NCBI RefSeq assembly: GCF_000165425.1
Contig: NW_001799488.1
Location: 379,350 to 443,349, forward strand
Reading direction: 5' to 3'
Source of the DNA: Paramecium tetraurelia
Taxonomy: Eukaryota; Ciliophora; Oligohymenophorea; Peniculida; Parameciidae
DNA: 64,000 bases
This document shows positions 16,276 through 29,214 of the stretch, piece after piece. Made by a program: the position numbers and the translations under genes. Every line of letters starts with the position of its first letter. The stretch's first letter is position 1. Below the pieces are notes generated by a model, which was given only the letters and a program-made list of their open reading frames with translations, had not been told where the DNA came from and searched no databases.

Positions 16276-16947
16276 TCATTATTTAGCAGCGTTTGATAAG
16301 ATGCCTCTAAAGATTTTTGATCCTCCGAAATTAAGAATCTATTGATAATTGAGAATAATTAGTTACAGGGGATTAAAGTTTGCTACTTTTGGTGTTATCT
16401 TTCTCAATTTTACAACTCTAAGGTTTGTGCTCCAGGGATTATGATCTTTCTTTCAGGTCTCCAGGAGTGGGTGGAAGATTGACTGGAATCGGAGCTGGGG
16501 TTTGATATTTGGTGGATTTAAGTTTCTTTTGGTTTTAATTAGGCAAACCCTCAGTTTTCTTAGTCTTTTCTTTCTACTCCTTTTTTATAATCAATATGAG
16601 AAGATTACTTTGAGGATTCGCTTTTCAGATTCTTTTTGGGCTGAGAGGATGAAGTTCTTGAAAATCAGGGAATCTCTGACAATTCTAGAGCAAGTGAGAC
16701 TTTTGAAATATTGATCCAGCAATTGTTTCCGTTCTTCTATTAAATCAGGGTCTGAATTGACTGATTTCCACCAATAAGTACTTGGGAATGATGGTAATGT
16801 GATTTTGAGAGTCTCAAGTGCTTGATGAAACTTTTTAAGTTCTGAAAATCTATGTTGATTATGAAAGACTAGTTGATTCTTTTGATTGAAGAAGCTTTTA
16901 AATAAGTAATCAGAGTTACTTAAGTTGATAATAGACTGTTTATTCAT
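16276..16947 (-). CDS. PX-domain protein
   Basis: 204 aa after introns of 29 and 28 bases. Residues 5-110 fit a Phox homology domain: HRFSELKKFHQALETL, then a proline-containing loop LPSFPSTYWW, then ERKQLLDQYFKSL and a final RDSLIFKNFI helix. PX domains bind phosphoinositides, usually PI3P on endosomes. The N-terminal strand is short, and the Arg that usually contacts PI3P appears to be the one before FSELKKF. The C-terminal third is Lys/Pro/Ser-rich with no BAR domain. It is probably a small sorting-nexin-like trafficking protein. Confidence 0.75.
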
Positions 16948-17300
16948 TCTTTTATGATTGAGATACTGTAATTACAAAGTCGAAAACATTGTCTTGCATG
17001 AAAATATTGTAAATTAATCCTCTAAATAATAATTAATAATGGCGGAGATTTCCATTTTTCGTATATGTTATACTGTTATACGATTAGAATTATAGTGAAT
17101 GGACTTGGATTGGTTTTCAAAGTAGATGGAGAGCACAGGGAGGAAATAAAAAGAAAAAAAGTTTAATTTGCGAAAGAGGGAGAGAAATGAGGGTCAATAA
17201 GAGAAGGGGAGGATACGCAAGAACTGTTTAATAAGGTGAATAAGAATTTTGTGTATTATTAACGATATTATTAATATAAATAATTTTATAGTTAGCTGGA
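16948..17300. other. Divergent spacer with purine-rich block
   Basis: 353 bases between the starts of the PX and SNF1-like genes. The block 17090-17225 is unusually purine- and G-rich on the + strand and includes a 47-codon open frame from about 17100. It could be an upstream exon or leader of the kinase gene, but no intron joins it convincingly. The rest is AT-rich promoter-like sequence. Confidence 0.35.
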
Positions 17301-19267
17301 ATGAATGAGTCCGACAAAGAGAATAAGAACGGCATCAGGCTCAACAACAAAAGGATAATCGGGAATTATTAGCTTAGTATTGAAATTGTATTAATAACCA
17401 GTTAAAACATTGGGAGAAGGTACTTTTGGAAAGGTGAAGCTGGCCGTTCATCTGAAATCGCAGGAGAAAGTGGCAATTAAAATATTGGAGAAGGAGAGAA
17501 TAGTAGAAGTGGCAGATGTGGAACGAGTGTCCAGAGAAATACACATCTTGAAATTGATTAGACACAAACATGTAATTCAATTGTACGAAGTATGCAATTC
17601 CATGGAATATGTAGATAATTGAAACTCCCAAGCATATCTTCATAGTGATGGAATTCGCAAATGGAGGAGAGCTCTTTGAATACATAGTCAAACATTAACG
17701 ACTTTAAGAAATCGAGGCTTGCAAATTTTATCAATAACTGATATCAGGTATCGAGTATTTGCACAAACTCTGTATCGTACATCGAGACCTCAAGCCAGAA
17801 AATCTACTCTTAGACTTCAACAATTCCATAAAGATTGTAGATTTTGGATTGGGAAACACATACAAAAAAGGTGAGTTGCTTAAAACAGCATGTGGCAGTC
17901 CCTGTTACGCAGCCCCAGAAATGATAGCTGGTTAGAAATATGATTGTCTGATGGTCGACATTTGGAGCAGTGGAGTTATACTGTTTGCAAGCATCTGTGG
18001 TTATTTGCCCTTTGAAGTATGTTTAAATGTGATTACCCTAGGATTAAAACACATCTGCTCTCTATAAGAAAATACTCAATGGTGAATATTCCATCCCTAA
18101 ATTTGTATCCACTGAAGGAGCCAATTTCATGAAGGCAGTTCTCACAACAGACCCAAAAAAGAGAATAACTGTTGAACAAATGAAATCCCATCCCTGGTTC
18201 AATCTCTATTAAAGTTAGTCCAAGATCTCTCCAGGAATCATTGTTGGGTATAACAGAATGCCTATCGATGATTCTGTTGTAGATTCCTTATCTCAACAAG
18301 GTTATGACAAAGAATACATCATTAAGTGTTTGGATGCCAACAAACACAACGATGTGACAACTGCTTACTATTTGGCATTGAAACGGAACTTAATCAGTGG
18401 AATTCAATCCAAAGCTGACATCAACAGCAGTGTTTTCGAAGAATCCTTATTAGAACCTAAACAAAGACCTAAAAAACGTAATCATCCATCACAATATCTC
18501 CTTTAGCTCCTATTTCCAATATCGTTGCCACTTCCATCTTCAAATAAAACAGATCTGGCTCAGTACAATAGAATGGACAAACCAATAACAATTCTTAAAA
18601 TAGAGGCAAGAGTGTTCCCTAAGCCATTAGTGATGATCAAACCTAAATGCTTGTTAACTATGCTCATAAGATGAAATACCAACCCATCAATCCACAATAG
18701 AAATTTGCCATACCCACTGATGTCACTTAAATAATCTCACTCTAATCCGTTGATGACACTTTAGAGAGACCTAAATCCATTTCTTATCACATTCCTAAAA
18801 AGACTCCCACTAATCATTAATCTTCTGAACACAATAAAAGCAAAACTGGTGTCTAAAGAGATTCTGTCTCACCTCAATCCAAATCAAAATAAAAGAAGAG
18901 TTTACAATCCAAATAGGTTAACTCTTCCTTTGAATATGTCAGTGTCAATAACTACAGCACTAAACAAACTGAAGAACGTAAGAAAAGCAATAGCAAACAC
19001 ACAACCAAAGATCTATTTGATTTAACCAACTATCAGAAAAAGTTAATGATCGATTGCAATCAAAAACCCACGAGTCAACTTTGGCAATTGCAAAACAACT
19101 TTAGATAGAACTCTAGATTGTACGAGATACCAACTTCGACCAAAACTAGTAACTCTGTAAATAAAAGATCAAAAGTAACTAAACAAGAAAATAATAATAA
19201 GAGTACAAATCAAAAAAGTACTTTAAATAATAGTTTTAATTTTGATAAAAAATCTTATTATAATTGA
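17301..19267 (+). CDS. SNF1/AMPK-like protein kinase
   Basis: 620 aa with introns 17377-17401, 17590-17614, 18017-18041 and 18478-18506. Catalytic kinase with [11 protein letters not shown], Lys in [38 protein letters not shown] and WSSGVIL. A UBA-like segment after the kinase core ([20 protein letters not shown], then [13 protein letters not shown]) is characteristic of the AMPK-related family. The remaining 300 residues are disordered and rich in Ser, Gln, Asn and Lys; no KA1 domain is seen. It is a paralogue of the kinase at 36928-38935. A role in nutrient or energy signalling is inferred from the family only. Confidence 0.88.
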
Positions 19268-19571
19268 AAATACTAAAACTTTTAAATAGTTTGAGTATGA
19301 TAATTATACACATTCATATATATTATTATTTTTTTACTTACTCATCCTTGTTATCAAATATATATATATAATAAAAGTCATTTGACATTTATTTTGAAAA
19401 ATTGAAAATTACATATATTCACTACTTAAAAGATACTAAAATATAATATTCATTTAGGCATTAATTTAAAATCTTAAAAATGCAAATCGACCTCTCTGTT
19501 TATTAAAAACAAGGAATTAAGTACAACATTTTGATATGTTTTGTTGTTTATCATTCTTTAAAATGTCTCTT
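19268..19571. other. Convergent AT-rich spacer
   Basis: 304 bases between the 3' ends of the kinase and the nucleoporin gene. Very AT-rich, with a short TA dinucleotide run near 19350. No gene, repeat or RNA is seen. Confidence 0.5.
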
Positions 19572-22263
19572 TCATATTTCTATTGTGGATATAATGCATA
19601 TATACTTATATTCATTTATTTTTTTATCATGAATTTCAAGAGTAATCTCTATCATCCAAAAGAATAGTTTCAACAGATACAACTATTTATTAGCTATTAA
19701 AATCTAGGTTAATTTTGATATGTCGATTTAAACCAAATACTATTTGAATTTGTTTTCATTGAACTACTCTATTTTGCTTGATTGAATCAAAAAGTTAAAA
19801 GCCTATAACAAATCAAAAATGTGCTTTTATCTGGGGTTGGATAGAGCTATTTAGTATAAAGTTGAGAATAGATTATAGTATTATTTAGGGTTGTTGTTAT
19901 TCTTCACAAGAAATTTAGAAGTAGCGCTAGAAATTATTTTTAATTCTTGAGCCTTCAAATTGAACTAGCACTCAATTGTCAATAATAGTATTCCAGAGAT
20001 TTAGTATAAATTCATTGCAAGATGTGTAAAACTTGTTTTTCTGAATTCCAAATAACTTTTGAGTTCTTCCATCCTCATATCAATGTTGCCAATAAAAGCC
20101 TTGTGAGTTGCCAGCAATTCGTTCTAGTTAAATGTATAAATTTACAATATTATTGCCTTTTATTATATTCTCTGTAAAATCCTTATAATATTCAAGGAGA
20201 TTTTGTTAAAATTGTTCTTACACTATTGATTCGATGAAATCTTATGTCTTTTGATTTTCTCCAAACATATTTTCAAAATTTTCAAAGAATTTCTTGTCCT
20301 AAAATAATTCAACTCCATATTTATATTTCATCATCTCTGTCTGAATTTTGTTGATAGCTTACTAAAGGTCAGGTTCAGTAAGTATTATTAATAATCCTCC
20401 AATATCTGGGTATTTTTCAAATACTTGTCCAAGGATTCCATTCAAAATCAAGTTCATTTCTGTTATTGTACTTTCATTTTGTATTTCTAGAAGGGATTGC
20501 ATTATAAAGAATAGTGTAAAATATTCTAATTTAGAAACCAAGGAAGCAGATGTTTTATAAATGTTCTTTAAGATTTCCTCATACCTTTACAAATGTATAT
20601 CCATTTTGAAACCAATTTCTCTTGGTATTGCTTCTTGCAAATCTGATAATGTCCAGTTATCACTTCCGATCTAATTTGTAATATGAGTAGTTTTTAGAGT
20701 CATCCAAAAGAATAGGTCTTAATCTTAGGGGAAATGTTGATTTTCAAAGACTTAGGACACTGATCCTGAATCGAAGGCAATCAAATAGCACTATTCAAAT
20801 AGGTCGTCATCACAAAATTAATCAAGCTTTTATATTTTTTATTGATTTGTTTCACTACATAGGTTAAAACACTTACATCCTATCTTCAAGGAGTTCAAAA
20901 AATAATTAATATTTTTGATGTTTAGCAAATTAAAATATGATTGACTTTGCTTATTTTAGTTATCCACATCTCATAAGTAAGAATAAGATTCCACTTGGAT
21001 AATATTGGTTTACGCTTTGAATGTTTAGACGTTTTGATAAGATCTCATAGTAGATATCCTTAAATTTCTCTAATAATAAGATATTTAATTTGGATTACAA
21101 TTAATATTAGCTATATCAAGGACTCCAATTCTTCTGCACATTTCTGCTTCTAAAATTTTGATTGAGTTCTTGAGAAGATCTTTTTGGATATTCTTAGATT
21201 GAAATTAGATGCCTTGAAATTACTGAGATAACAATTTCATTATGTCTTTATGATCACTCTAGATGTTCACAAAACAAGAAAACAGAGATTCATAATAGTC
21301 TGTTTTATCGATATTCTTTTTATCTTTGATCTATTTTGAGAATTCTAAGAATTGCTCCAATTTTTCATAAAATTCTTATTCCTTAAATAACTTTTCAATG
21401 ATTAGTTGATTATGTGTGTTAAACGAAATAGATTTAATGGAAACAGATTTGGGTTATACTTACTCCGCCCTATTCTCGTGTAATAGGTTAATTAATTCCT
21501 TAGTTTATCTACTCTGAGTAAGCACTTCTTTTTTCTGCATTGTATTTATTATCTATAAATAGTGGGTTATGATGTTTACATTTTTGTTCATTTGAAATTT
21601 GCTATTGAGTTCCAAATAGTTCGAAATTGGTTGTGAATACAATTCCTTGACTTTGATTTAAGATTAGAACAACAAGTTTTGTTTCTCTTAATCAGCTTTG
21701 ATTCTTTAACTCAATCTCTGCAATTCATCCTTCTTTGTGTATTCTAGGTTACGCTCATTTAAGTTAAATTTTTAAAATAATTAACACACCTTCTAACTGA
21801 GAGTGTCGACCAATAAATCTAAGTTAAGTTTTTAAAACATTACATTGAGTTTGTTTGACATTTATTTGCTTTTGAAATTTTTTCTAAATTCTATTTTTCA
21901 AATACTTGGTCTGTAATACGAACAATTGCAATTCCTATTGTTTTGTCTATGAATATTGGGCGAGCATAAATACCAATTCCGGCTTTTCTTTGTAAAACTT
22001 AACAAGGTTCTCGAATTCGCCTTTCTTCTGCGCTTGATTTGGAGGTTACACAATGGCAGTGGTAGTCAATTATGGCTACAACGGTTGCGTTGCTAAAGGT
22101 TATAAGGGTTGGGGTTAAGGCTGTAATCCCTATTGTGTTTGCATAGTTGGTAATGTTTGAGCTATATTAGAATGATGGCATTACGCTAACCAAAGATTGA
22201 TGATGCTTATTGTGTGTTAGGTTAGGGAGTGAGAAACATTGATGGTTGCGATCCAAGATTCAT
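19572..22263 (-). CDS. NUP93: NUP93/NIC96-type nucleoporin
   Basis: Six inferred introns (29, 22, 36, 20, 22 and 22 bases) leave exactly 847 codons, 846 aa, close to the usual 820-840 aa of NUP93/NIC96. The N-terminus is Gln/Pro/Thr-rich; the rest is almost all alpha-helical. LFLLMRCGQLKQAKSII corresponds to the conserved LRCG motif of the family, and the following helices (DLFEQCYLIAF, DLFFWMTLKTTH) align in order with NUP93. This scaffold nucleoporin anchors the inner ring of the pore. The 36-base intron and the last 20 residues are the least certain parts. Another all-helical scaffold protein is possible but less likely. Confidence 0.7.
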
Positions 22264-22426
22264 TATTACTTAATTTTAGAGTACTTTTTATTTAAAATAT
22301 TAAAAATAATTAACCACACTTCATTGTTACATTATAAGTGTAATCATTAATTTTATAATAAATAGATTAAATAATTTGCAATTGGAGTAAGTAGTATAGT
22401 TAATCATATATATACAAATCAGTAAT

Positions 22427-22639
22427 TCATCTGAGTTTGCCAATAGTTGGTTTGTGTATTTTGCCAATTCTGAAGGTACCAATAGACTTTTTTTATGGTA
22501 AGTCCATTTCACCAAAATCTAGCTTTCTTTACACGCATTGTATTTCAACATCACTGAAGGTTTTTTAGAATTTATCCACAAATGGCAGGCTTATCATCTG
22601 TTGGAACTTGTTCGATGATTTTGGAGGTGTGAAAGACAT
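22427..22639 (-). CDS. Possible small unknown protein
   Basis: A 70-codon frame starting MSFTPPKSSNKFQQM. The N-terminal half has composition like real genes here. The 3' half can also be read in two other frames if a 26-base intron is allowed near 22480, so the C-terminus is uncertain. No homology is recognised, and it may be a chance frame. Confidence 0.35.
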
Positions 22640-22814
22640 TTTGTAAACAATAATTTTTATTATTAAAAATATTATTATAATTATATTTACGCGTTTGTAT
22701 ATGCAACAATTTATGCTACATTTTGTGTAATTATACTTTTTTCATTTATAACATTAATTTTGAATAAGTTCATTAAATTATACGTTGTATGTTTAAATTC
22801 AAATTAAATTAATT

Positions 22815-24241
22815 ATGAACAATAAAGGGACATTCAAGAACCGAGACATCAACACTTTTTTGACTAACTACCAATCATTGGATAAATAAACTAAAAAACC
22901 CTTTGAATATTTGAATCTGGCCTACTCAAAGCAATTTGATTTTTCCCCTATTAAGAAACAATCATACTCATCCAAAGCCAATGATACCCAAACTCAATAC
23001 AAGAGTCTCTAAGAAGCTTCATTTCTAAGACAAAGCACTTTGCCCAATTACGAACCGACCAGATGCTCGAGCTTGAAAAATGGGATCATAAAAGCATATG
23101 CTGCAAATACAAATCAGGGATTGGTGAGAGATTACAACGAAGACAGAGTCTCTATCATATTAAACATCATTAAACCTTAAAGTAGAGAAAATGAACAATG
23201 GCCTAAATGCTCGTATTTTGGAGTTTACGATGGACATGGTGGTTCAGCATGTGCAGATTTTTTGAGAGACAACCTACATCAATTTGTTGTAAAGGAACCA
23301 GAATTCCCATGGAATCCTATAAATGCTATTAAAAAAGGATTCGAAACGGCTGAAAAATGCTTTTTACAAATGGCCTAAGATTCATTCAATAAAGGGATCC
23401 CTGAAAGAAGTGGATCTTGTGCAGTTGTAGTATTGATTGTAGGTGATTCATGTTATGTAGCAAATGTCGGAGATAGTAGAGCAATATTGAGTACAGAAAA
23501 TGGAAGAAAAGTAATTGATCTATCAAAAGATCACAAACCAGAATTAGAGAAAGAGAGAATTATTAAGGGAGGAGGATAGGTGTATTAAACTCATGGAGTA
23601 AATGAAGATGGATAACCGGTTTTAGGACCTGTTAGAGTGAATCCTGGAAGATTATCTGTTTCAAGAACTTTTGGAGATATAGAAGCTAAATTTGAGAAAT
23701 TTGGTGGAAATCCAAAGATAGTTATAGCTGAACCAGAAATCAAACATTTCAAGATTGTGAATTAACATGATTTTATCGTTTTAGGAAGTAAGAGAATATC
23801 TAGTATCTAAGGTGATGGTATATTTGACACAATGAGTTCAAAAGACGTGATAAATGGGGTTTGGAAGGATATTTAAGTGAATTAAAATACTAAGGATTTA
23901 CCTTAGATGATGTCAAATGCAGTGGAGTCAGTGATAAAGGAAAGTTTAATTCGTAAGTCTACTGACAATGTGACATTATTGATTATAGCTTTTTCAGTCA
24001 CTCCATTGAGAGAGGAGGAGATCAGAGTTAAGACGATATCATATATCGACAAATTAGTTAAAATTCCTTAGAGCAGCAATCCATCTAACTTAAGATTGAG
24101 GTATGTGTTGATTTAAGTATTTTTAGTAAGTTCAATGATGAGAATAACCCATTTTTCATGAATGCTCAGAAATTAAAATAAAATCCAAAGTTAACTAAAT
24201 TCAATTTTGAAGATAATCTTCGTTATCGTTTGATTGGTTGA
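22815..24241 (+). CDS. PP2C-type protein phosphatase
   Basis: 458 aa with introns 23788-23811 and 24101-24126. A metal-dependent Ser/Thr phosphatase with the complete PP2C motif set: VRDYNEDRVS, YDGHGG, SGSCAVVVL, VGDSRAIL, KDHKPELEKE, SRTFGDIEAK, LGSDGIFD (across the first intron) and TDNVTLLI. The Asp residues that bind Mn2+/Mg2+ are all present. An N-terminal extension of about 95 residues is polar, and the C-terminal 60 residues are unrelated to the catalytic fold. There is no membrane segment. It is likely to reverse phosphorylation in signalling, with unknown substrates. Confidence 0.94.
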
Positions 24242-24426
24242 ATATGTTAATGAAAAAGTGATTTAAATTTGAGATTTTTCAAAATTAAATTATTGCTTAT
24301 GCGAGCCAAATATATAGTTAATATTCTAATTGGATGTTGTTTCTCTGCAATGAAATTAAGAAGTGTATCTAACAATTAATGCGATTTTAGAATACAATAA
24401 TATATTGTATTATTAATTTATCTTAA

Positions 24427-25479
24427 ATGTCAAATTTTGCACCTTCTCAAAAATTATCAGACTTATTCAAGCATGAAGGGAGATCTAATTCAATGCACTC
24501 CTTCTATAATAATAGATCATCGTGTTATTCGACATTAAATTTGAATAGTTCGTTGCTGAATGGATGGGATTCTCAAAATCACCAACCTGTATCGATATTA
24601 ACATCGAATCGAAGCGACATCAAATAGATCAATATGCCTTCATCTCAACAAGTATGAGAAAATTATAACTAAGGATATTACCAATGAAATAGTATCATCT
24701 CAACATGACAGGAGATCGTCAACGCATGTGTTTGTCCATTCTGGATTGGATGCCTATGAAAAGTACCAGAGTCAGCCAAGGAGAGATATGAAGATATAGC
24801 CGAATTTCAGATAGGAATTGTTGCATGAAGTAGTGAAGATCGAAAAACCATTTTACATCACCAGAGTGGAGGAGATCGAAAGATATTGGAAAGCCAAGGA
24901 GATAATGCTCCTTAGACAAAAAGGTCAATTGGAATTCGAAGTTAAGTTTCAAGCCCAATAAGCCAATAAAAAACCAGTGATTCTAAAGGTAGAACCATTG
25001 CAAAAAATAGCAGAGATGGAGGTTGAAATATAGTAATTAGAAATATTATTAAAGTATGTGTCCCTATTAAGAATAGGAACAAGAATAAGACGCTTAATGA
25101 ATTGAAATGGGATAGCGAGGAATTAGATGTTAAGTATGACAAATTAATGGATTAAGACAATGATACACAGTTTCTCAAATATGAAAAATAGCTAAAGAAC
25201 ATTCAACAATCCTTTAAGGATTTAAATAGGAGGTTTCATGAAACTGAGGAATAAATTACAATGAAAGAAAATGAGATCGAATCTCGAAAGAAATAAATAT
25301 AACGAAAATCATCAATAATTATGCCATCAAATCTCAGGAACTCTATGACCGACTCTAAATTTAAATAGAGAACCTCTTTTAAGAGATAAAGTATAAACTC
25401 TGGAACCATGAGTCCTACTCGAGTTACCTTCTCATAAAAAAGTTAGCCCTCTGAAGAGTGCATTAAATTCAAACATTGA
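24427..25479 (+). CDS. Coiled-coil protein of unknown function
   Basis: 335 aa after introns of 22 and 23 bases near 24653-24674 and 25051-25073. Residues 1-110 are Ser/Asn-rich and disordered. Residues 150-285 are strongly helical and charged, with heptads consistent with a coiled coil (KVEPLQKIAEMEVEIQQLE, then LKNIQQSFKDLNRRF). The tail is basic and Ser-rich with possible phosphorylation sites. No family is recognised. It is convergent with the V-ATPase gene, 100 bases apart. Confidence 0.7.
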
Positions 25480-25579
25480 TATTGATATTATTTCTATTTT
25501 ATTTAAATATTGTAGACACAAAGTATCTTAAACTCTTAAATAATTTTAATATGATAATAAAACTATGGTAATCATCCCT

Positions 25580-26407
25580 TCACTTTCCAAATAATGCACT
25601 CCTAATTATTGGTAATGAGTCTTAAAATGTTTAATCTGTTCTGACATCCAATGTGTTTTTGCAAACGATCAGACCGTCCTTATTAGTCATTAATATTCCC
25701 CCAAAACATTTCTTATCATTCTCTGTTTTAGAAATAACCTTTATGCAATAAGTATTTCAAGTACCTCAGAGGCAGATTCTTGTAAGGAATAGTCTTGAAC
25801 TCCCTTTAAGGAATTATCTAAGAGAATTCTCTCATCCAAACATTTATCCTCATCCACATCTATTTTGACTTCGAACTCAAGTCCATTTAATTCTTTTCTC
25901 AAGATATCCTGAAATTCAGCGATGGCATCTTCCGTCACATTCTTAACGTGTCTGATATCTCGATGTAAACATCTTCCATTTAATAGTAAGAATACCTAAT
26001 TACAACCTCATGTTCAAATAATTTAATTAACCCTTGCACAATCAAATTCTTGAGCAATTCTTCATAAAATCGCTCGTCCTATCTAATCATCTTATAGATT
26101 TAGTATTATGACTATGACTATCATTATTAGTGAGTACATCAGAATAGATCTTCATTAATGCTTAATTCCTCGCATTCATCAGTCTCATCCTTGCCCCATT
26201 CACAAGAGCACTATGTTTAATTCTTTCTTATTATGCCTTCTTCTTAAACTTTGTATTGATTTCTTCCTGAATGTTTGCCTTCTCCCTCTCCACTATTAGC
26301 TTTTTCTCATTCTCAAATTGTTTAAATGCCTTAACTTCAATCTCAAAGCATTTTTCTCTTGCTTCCTATAATACAAAGTCAGCCAAGGATATCTAGTCTT
26401 AATACAT
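25580..26407 (-). CDS. V-type H+-ATPase subunit E
   Basis: 250 aa after introns of 26, 23 and 26 bases. Subunit E is one of the peripheral stalk rods of the vacuolar proton pump and contacts the A/B head. The N-terminal two thirds form a long charged helix (LQEAREKCFEIEVKAFKQFE), and the C-terminal globular part has GLIKLFEHEVVIR and ends GGILMTNKDG, CKNTLDVR and LPIIRSALFGK, which is diagnostic. The start ATG gives MYQDQISL, matching the normal beginning of the family. In Paramecium the pump powers contractile vacuoles and endosomes. Confidence in the family is high. Confidence 0.93.
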
Positions 26408-26938
26408 AATATTAATTAATCAGAAATAATATTTTTATATTATTTTCTTATAAATTGTCTCCACTTCCTCCCAGTCTCATAGCAATCTTCTTAAATTTGC
26501 TATTTCAATTATAAACATGCATATCGATGATCACCCAACATTAAGCTTAAAAAGAGTTAATACACACTCTAATTATTTTTAAAACTACTCATTACGGGGA
26601 TATCAAAACTACTCTAAAATATATAAAAAATTAAATCAATTTAACAAATTTAAAAGATAATCATAACAATAATAGAATTTATAATATATAGGAAATAAAT
26701 CAGCATTTCCAAAAGATCTATTGGCTTTAATTAAATTGATATTTTAATTCCTTTATCATTTTATAATTTTACCTACCCTCACTTATCTTTCTTATTGAAT
26801 ATATGACCCTTATATATTAATAAATTTATAAACAATTTCTATTAAAATTCACATAGATGGTTATTTGAATCATAATTATATCGTAATTAATAAACTTTTA
26901 TAATTTGAAGAATATATTTATTTTCTATAATTAAAATT
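26408..26938. other. Divergent AT-rich spacer
   Basis: 531 bases between the starts of the V-ATPase E and ARM-protein genes. Very AT-rich with several short TA-rich blocks. A slightly less AT-rich part (26455-26540) next to the V-ATPase start encodes nothing recognisable. Promoters for both genes should lie here, but no defined element can be named. Confidence 0.45.
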
Positions 26939-28496
26939 ATGGATAATACCAGACTAAAGAGAGATCAGTTCCGATTAACTCTGCACTCACAATAGCGTTT
27001 GAACTAGTTTCAGGAGAATAGAAAAAGATTTTTGCAGATTTATATGGAAGAATAATAAATTAATGAATTAAAATTGAAAGTCAAGGTAGCAATCCAATAG
27101 CTGAATGATAATTTAAATGATTTTGATTTCGATTGCCCTAGATGTGAATTAAAACATTATACGAGTTAAATAATGTAAATATTGCCAGAAATGAAAAAAT
27201 GTATTGAAAATTTAGCCAAACCTGACTTTGAGGGATTGAGCAATAAGTTTTGGAACATCTATTGTTTTATGTTATTTAACAAAGATAATCCATGTTTTGT
27301 AGAAATGCTAGAATTGCTTACTTTGTGTTGTTAAAAAAGCATGGTATTTTGCGACACTTATTGTAAATCTACTTTATACAGTAATCTTTAAGCCAACGCA
27401 ATTTAATTTCCTATTGAATATCAATTGGAATTTCTAAAATAAACAGTCTTAATTTAATCTCATTAAGAACATCAATTATAATATGATAAATTATGTGAGA
27501 TGATTAAATAAATGAATGGGCAACTCCAATAGCAAAAGGCTTTGGAACATCAACACAAACAAATTATTTAGATCATCATAGAGATATTTTTAAATTTAAA
27601 AATGGAACAAGTTCATAAGGTCTCACTGCAATACCAGATAAATAGATATTTTTTAACTTTATTTACTTCTCTCTCAACTTTGGAGGAGATCCTTATCGGA
27701 AATGAATTGCTAAATTACATTGAATACTTAAACAGAAATCAATCCTTATTCAACGTGTCCACCATCGAATTAATCAATTAATTATCGTTTAATTCTCAAC
27801 TGAGTTCTTATCCTGATGAAAAATCTATGGCCATCGCTATCATTGGAGTGTTAATGTCTGGCAATTTAACATAATCGAAATACTATTTCAATAAGTTTAG
27901 CACTGAAAATTTGTCTCTAGATTAAAAATTACTCTAAAACCTAAAACTATAGTAACCCCAAGTCAGAAAAATGACAGTATTTGCTTTTTCAAATATCTTT
28001 GGAGAAACCTCTTATGATAGAGTAGATTATTTTTCAAATGGAACTGTCATTTAATTCTTATAATTTGCAAGACAAGAAACTGAAATCGAAGTTATTTTAG
28101 AAATTTTACAAGCCTTGAGAAATTTAGTCTATCATGCTGAAGACAATTACCTCCCTATTTTACTAGAGTAAGATATTGTTTCCATTATTGTCGACAATGA
28201 TAACTACATATTGAATGTATAATAAGTTGAATGTATGACTATAAAATATTCTAGGTTTATTGATGCTAATCAATAGATTTGAAGATTATGATTAATAGGC
28301 GTTGTAGAAGTTGGTATAATTCCCTAATTTTATACAATACTTGTGTTACAAAGGGGTGGGAAATTTCGTAAGAAGAGTCTTTGATAATTCTAAATTTGGG
28401 AACACGATGGATATATAACAAGGAAAGAAAAATAATGATGGGTAGAAAGACGAATACTAAATCAACCTTCTAAAATTGTGTGAAATTTTTTATTGA
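26939..28496 (+). CDS. Importin-alpha-like ARM-repeat protein
   Basis: 511 aa with one 22-base intron near 28228-28249. The first 35 residues are rich in Arg/Lys and resemble an importin-beta-binding segment (TRLKRDQFRLTLH, then ENRKRFLQ). The rest is helical with repeats resembling armadillo units, such as RKMTVFAFSNIFG and EILQALRNLVYHAED. Importin-alpha carries cargo with nuclear localisation signals. The protein is divergent, and the Trp/Asn ladder of typical importin-alpha is not obvious, so a different ARM/HEAT adaptor is possible. Confidence 0.55.
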
Positions 28497-29214
28497 AGGC
28501 AACTAATGATATTCACAAGATTTTAAATTAATATTTGATTTTTTTCACAAAATTTCATTTTTACTTTTTCACCATTTCTGAGTTAAATAGTTATTCTTGT
28601 CTATATAATTAACATATATATTATTATCCTAAAATATAAATAAGTTATGATAAAAAAATTCATAAATTGTAAAGATTTTGTTAATTCTTATTCAAAAGAA
28701 TAAGTAGGATCTTCCTTTATTAGAAAATGAATACCTTTCCTTTAGTTTATCTATTATAATGATTATCTTAAAAATGATGTATTATGAATGAAATTTTAGT
28801 TTTTAGATTGAGTATATATTATATAAATTTAATACTTTTTATTCTAATATTTATTAAAAATTAAGCAAGATTTTAATTGGACTTTTAATATTTAAATATG
28901 TTGTGTAGGTTATTCTTAATTTTTACTTTGAAGAAGAATGAATGCCGATCGGGTAACGGAATAATTTGGGATTAGATCTTTTTTCAGTAATATGTTTTAT
29001 AATTTAAAAGTATTGTTGAAATAAATGTGGATGTTAATAATTACCAAATATTTGAGAACCATATTAATTGATTAATCTCAACAGTTGATTTCATGACCAT
29101 GCGGCTTCAAGAGTTATCTTATGGACATGATAAGAGAATAGCGTAATAAGAGATTCTCGTATAATTTTTGGACATTTATATTTAAATGGTTATCATAATA
29201 TATGAGATTGATTT
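28497..29214. other. Convergent 700-base AT-rich spacer
   Basis: Mostly above 80 per cent A+T with no gene. Two patches are less AT-rich: 28925-28970, with a CCGATCGG palindrome, and 29085-29160. Neither encodes a conserved protein nor matches a known RNA. They may be 3' UTR or small RNA sequence. Confidence 0.4.
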
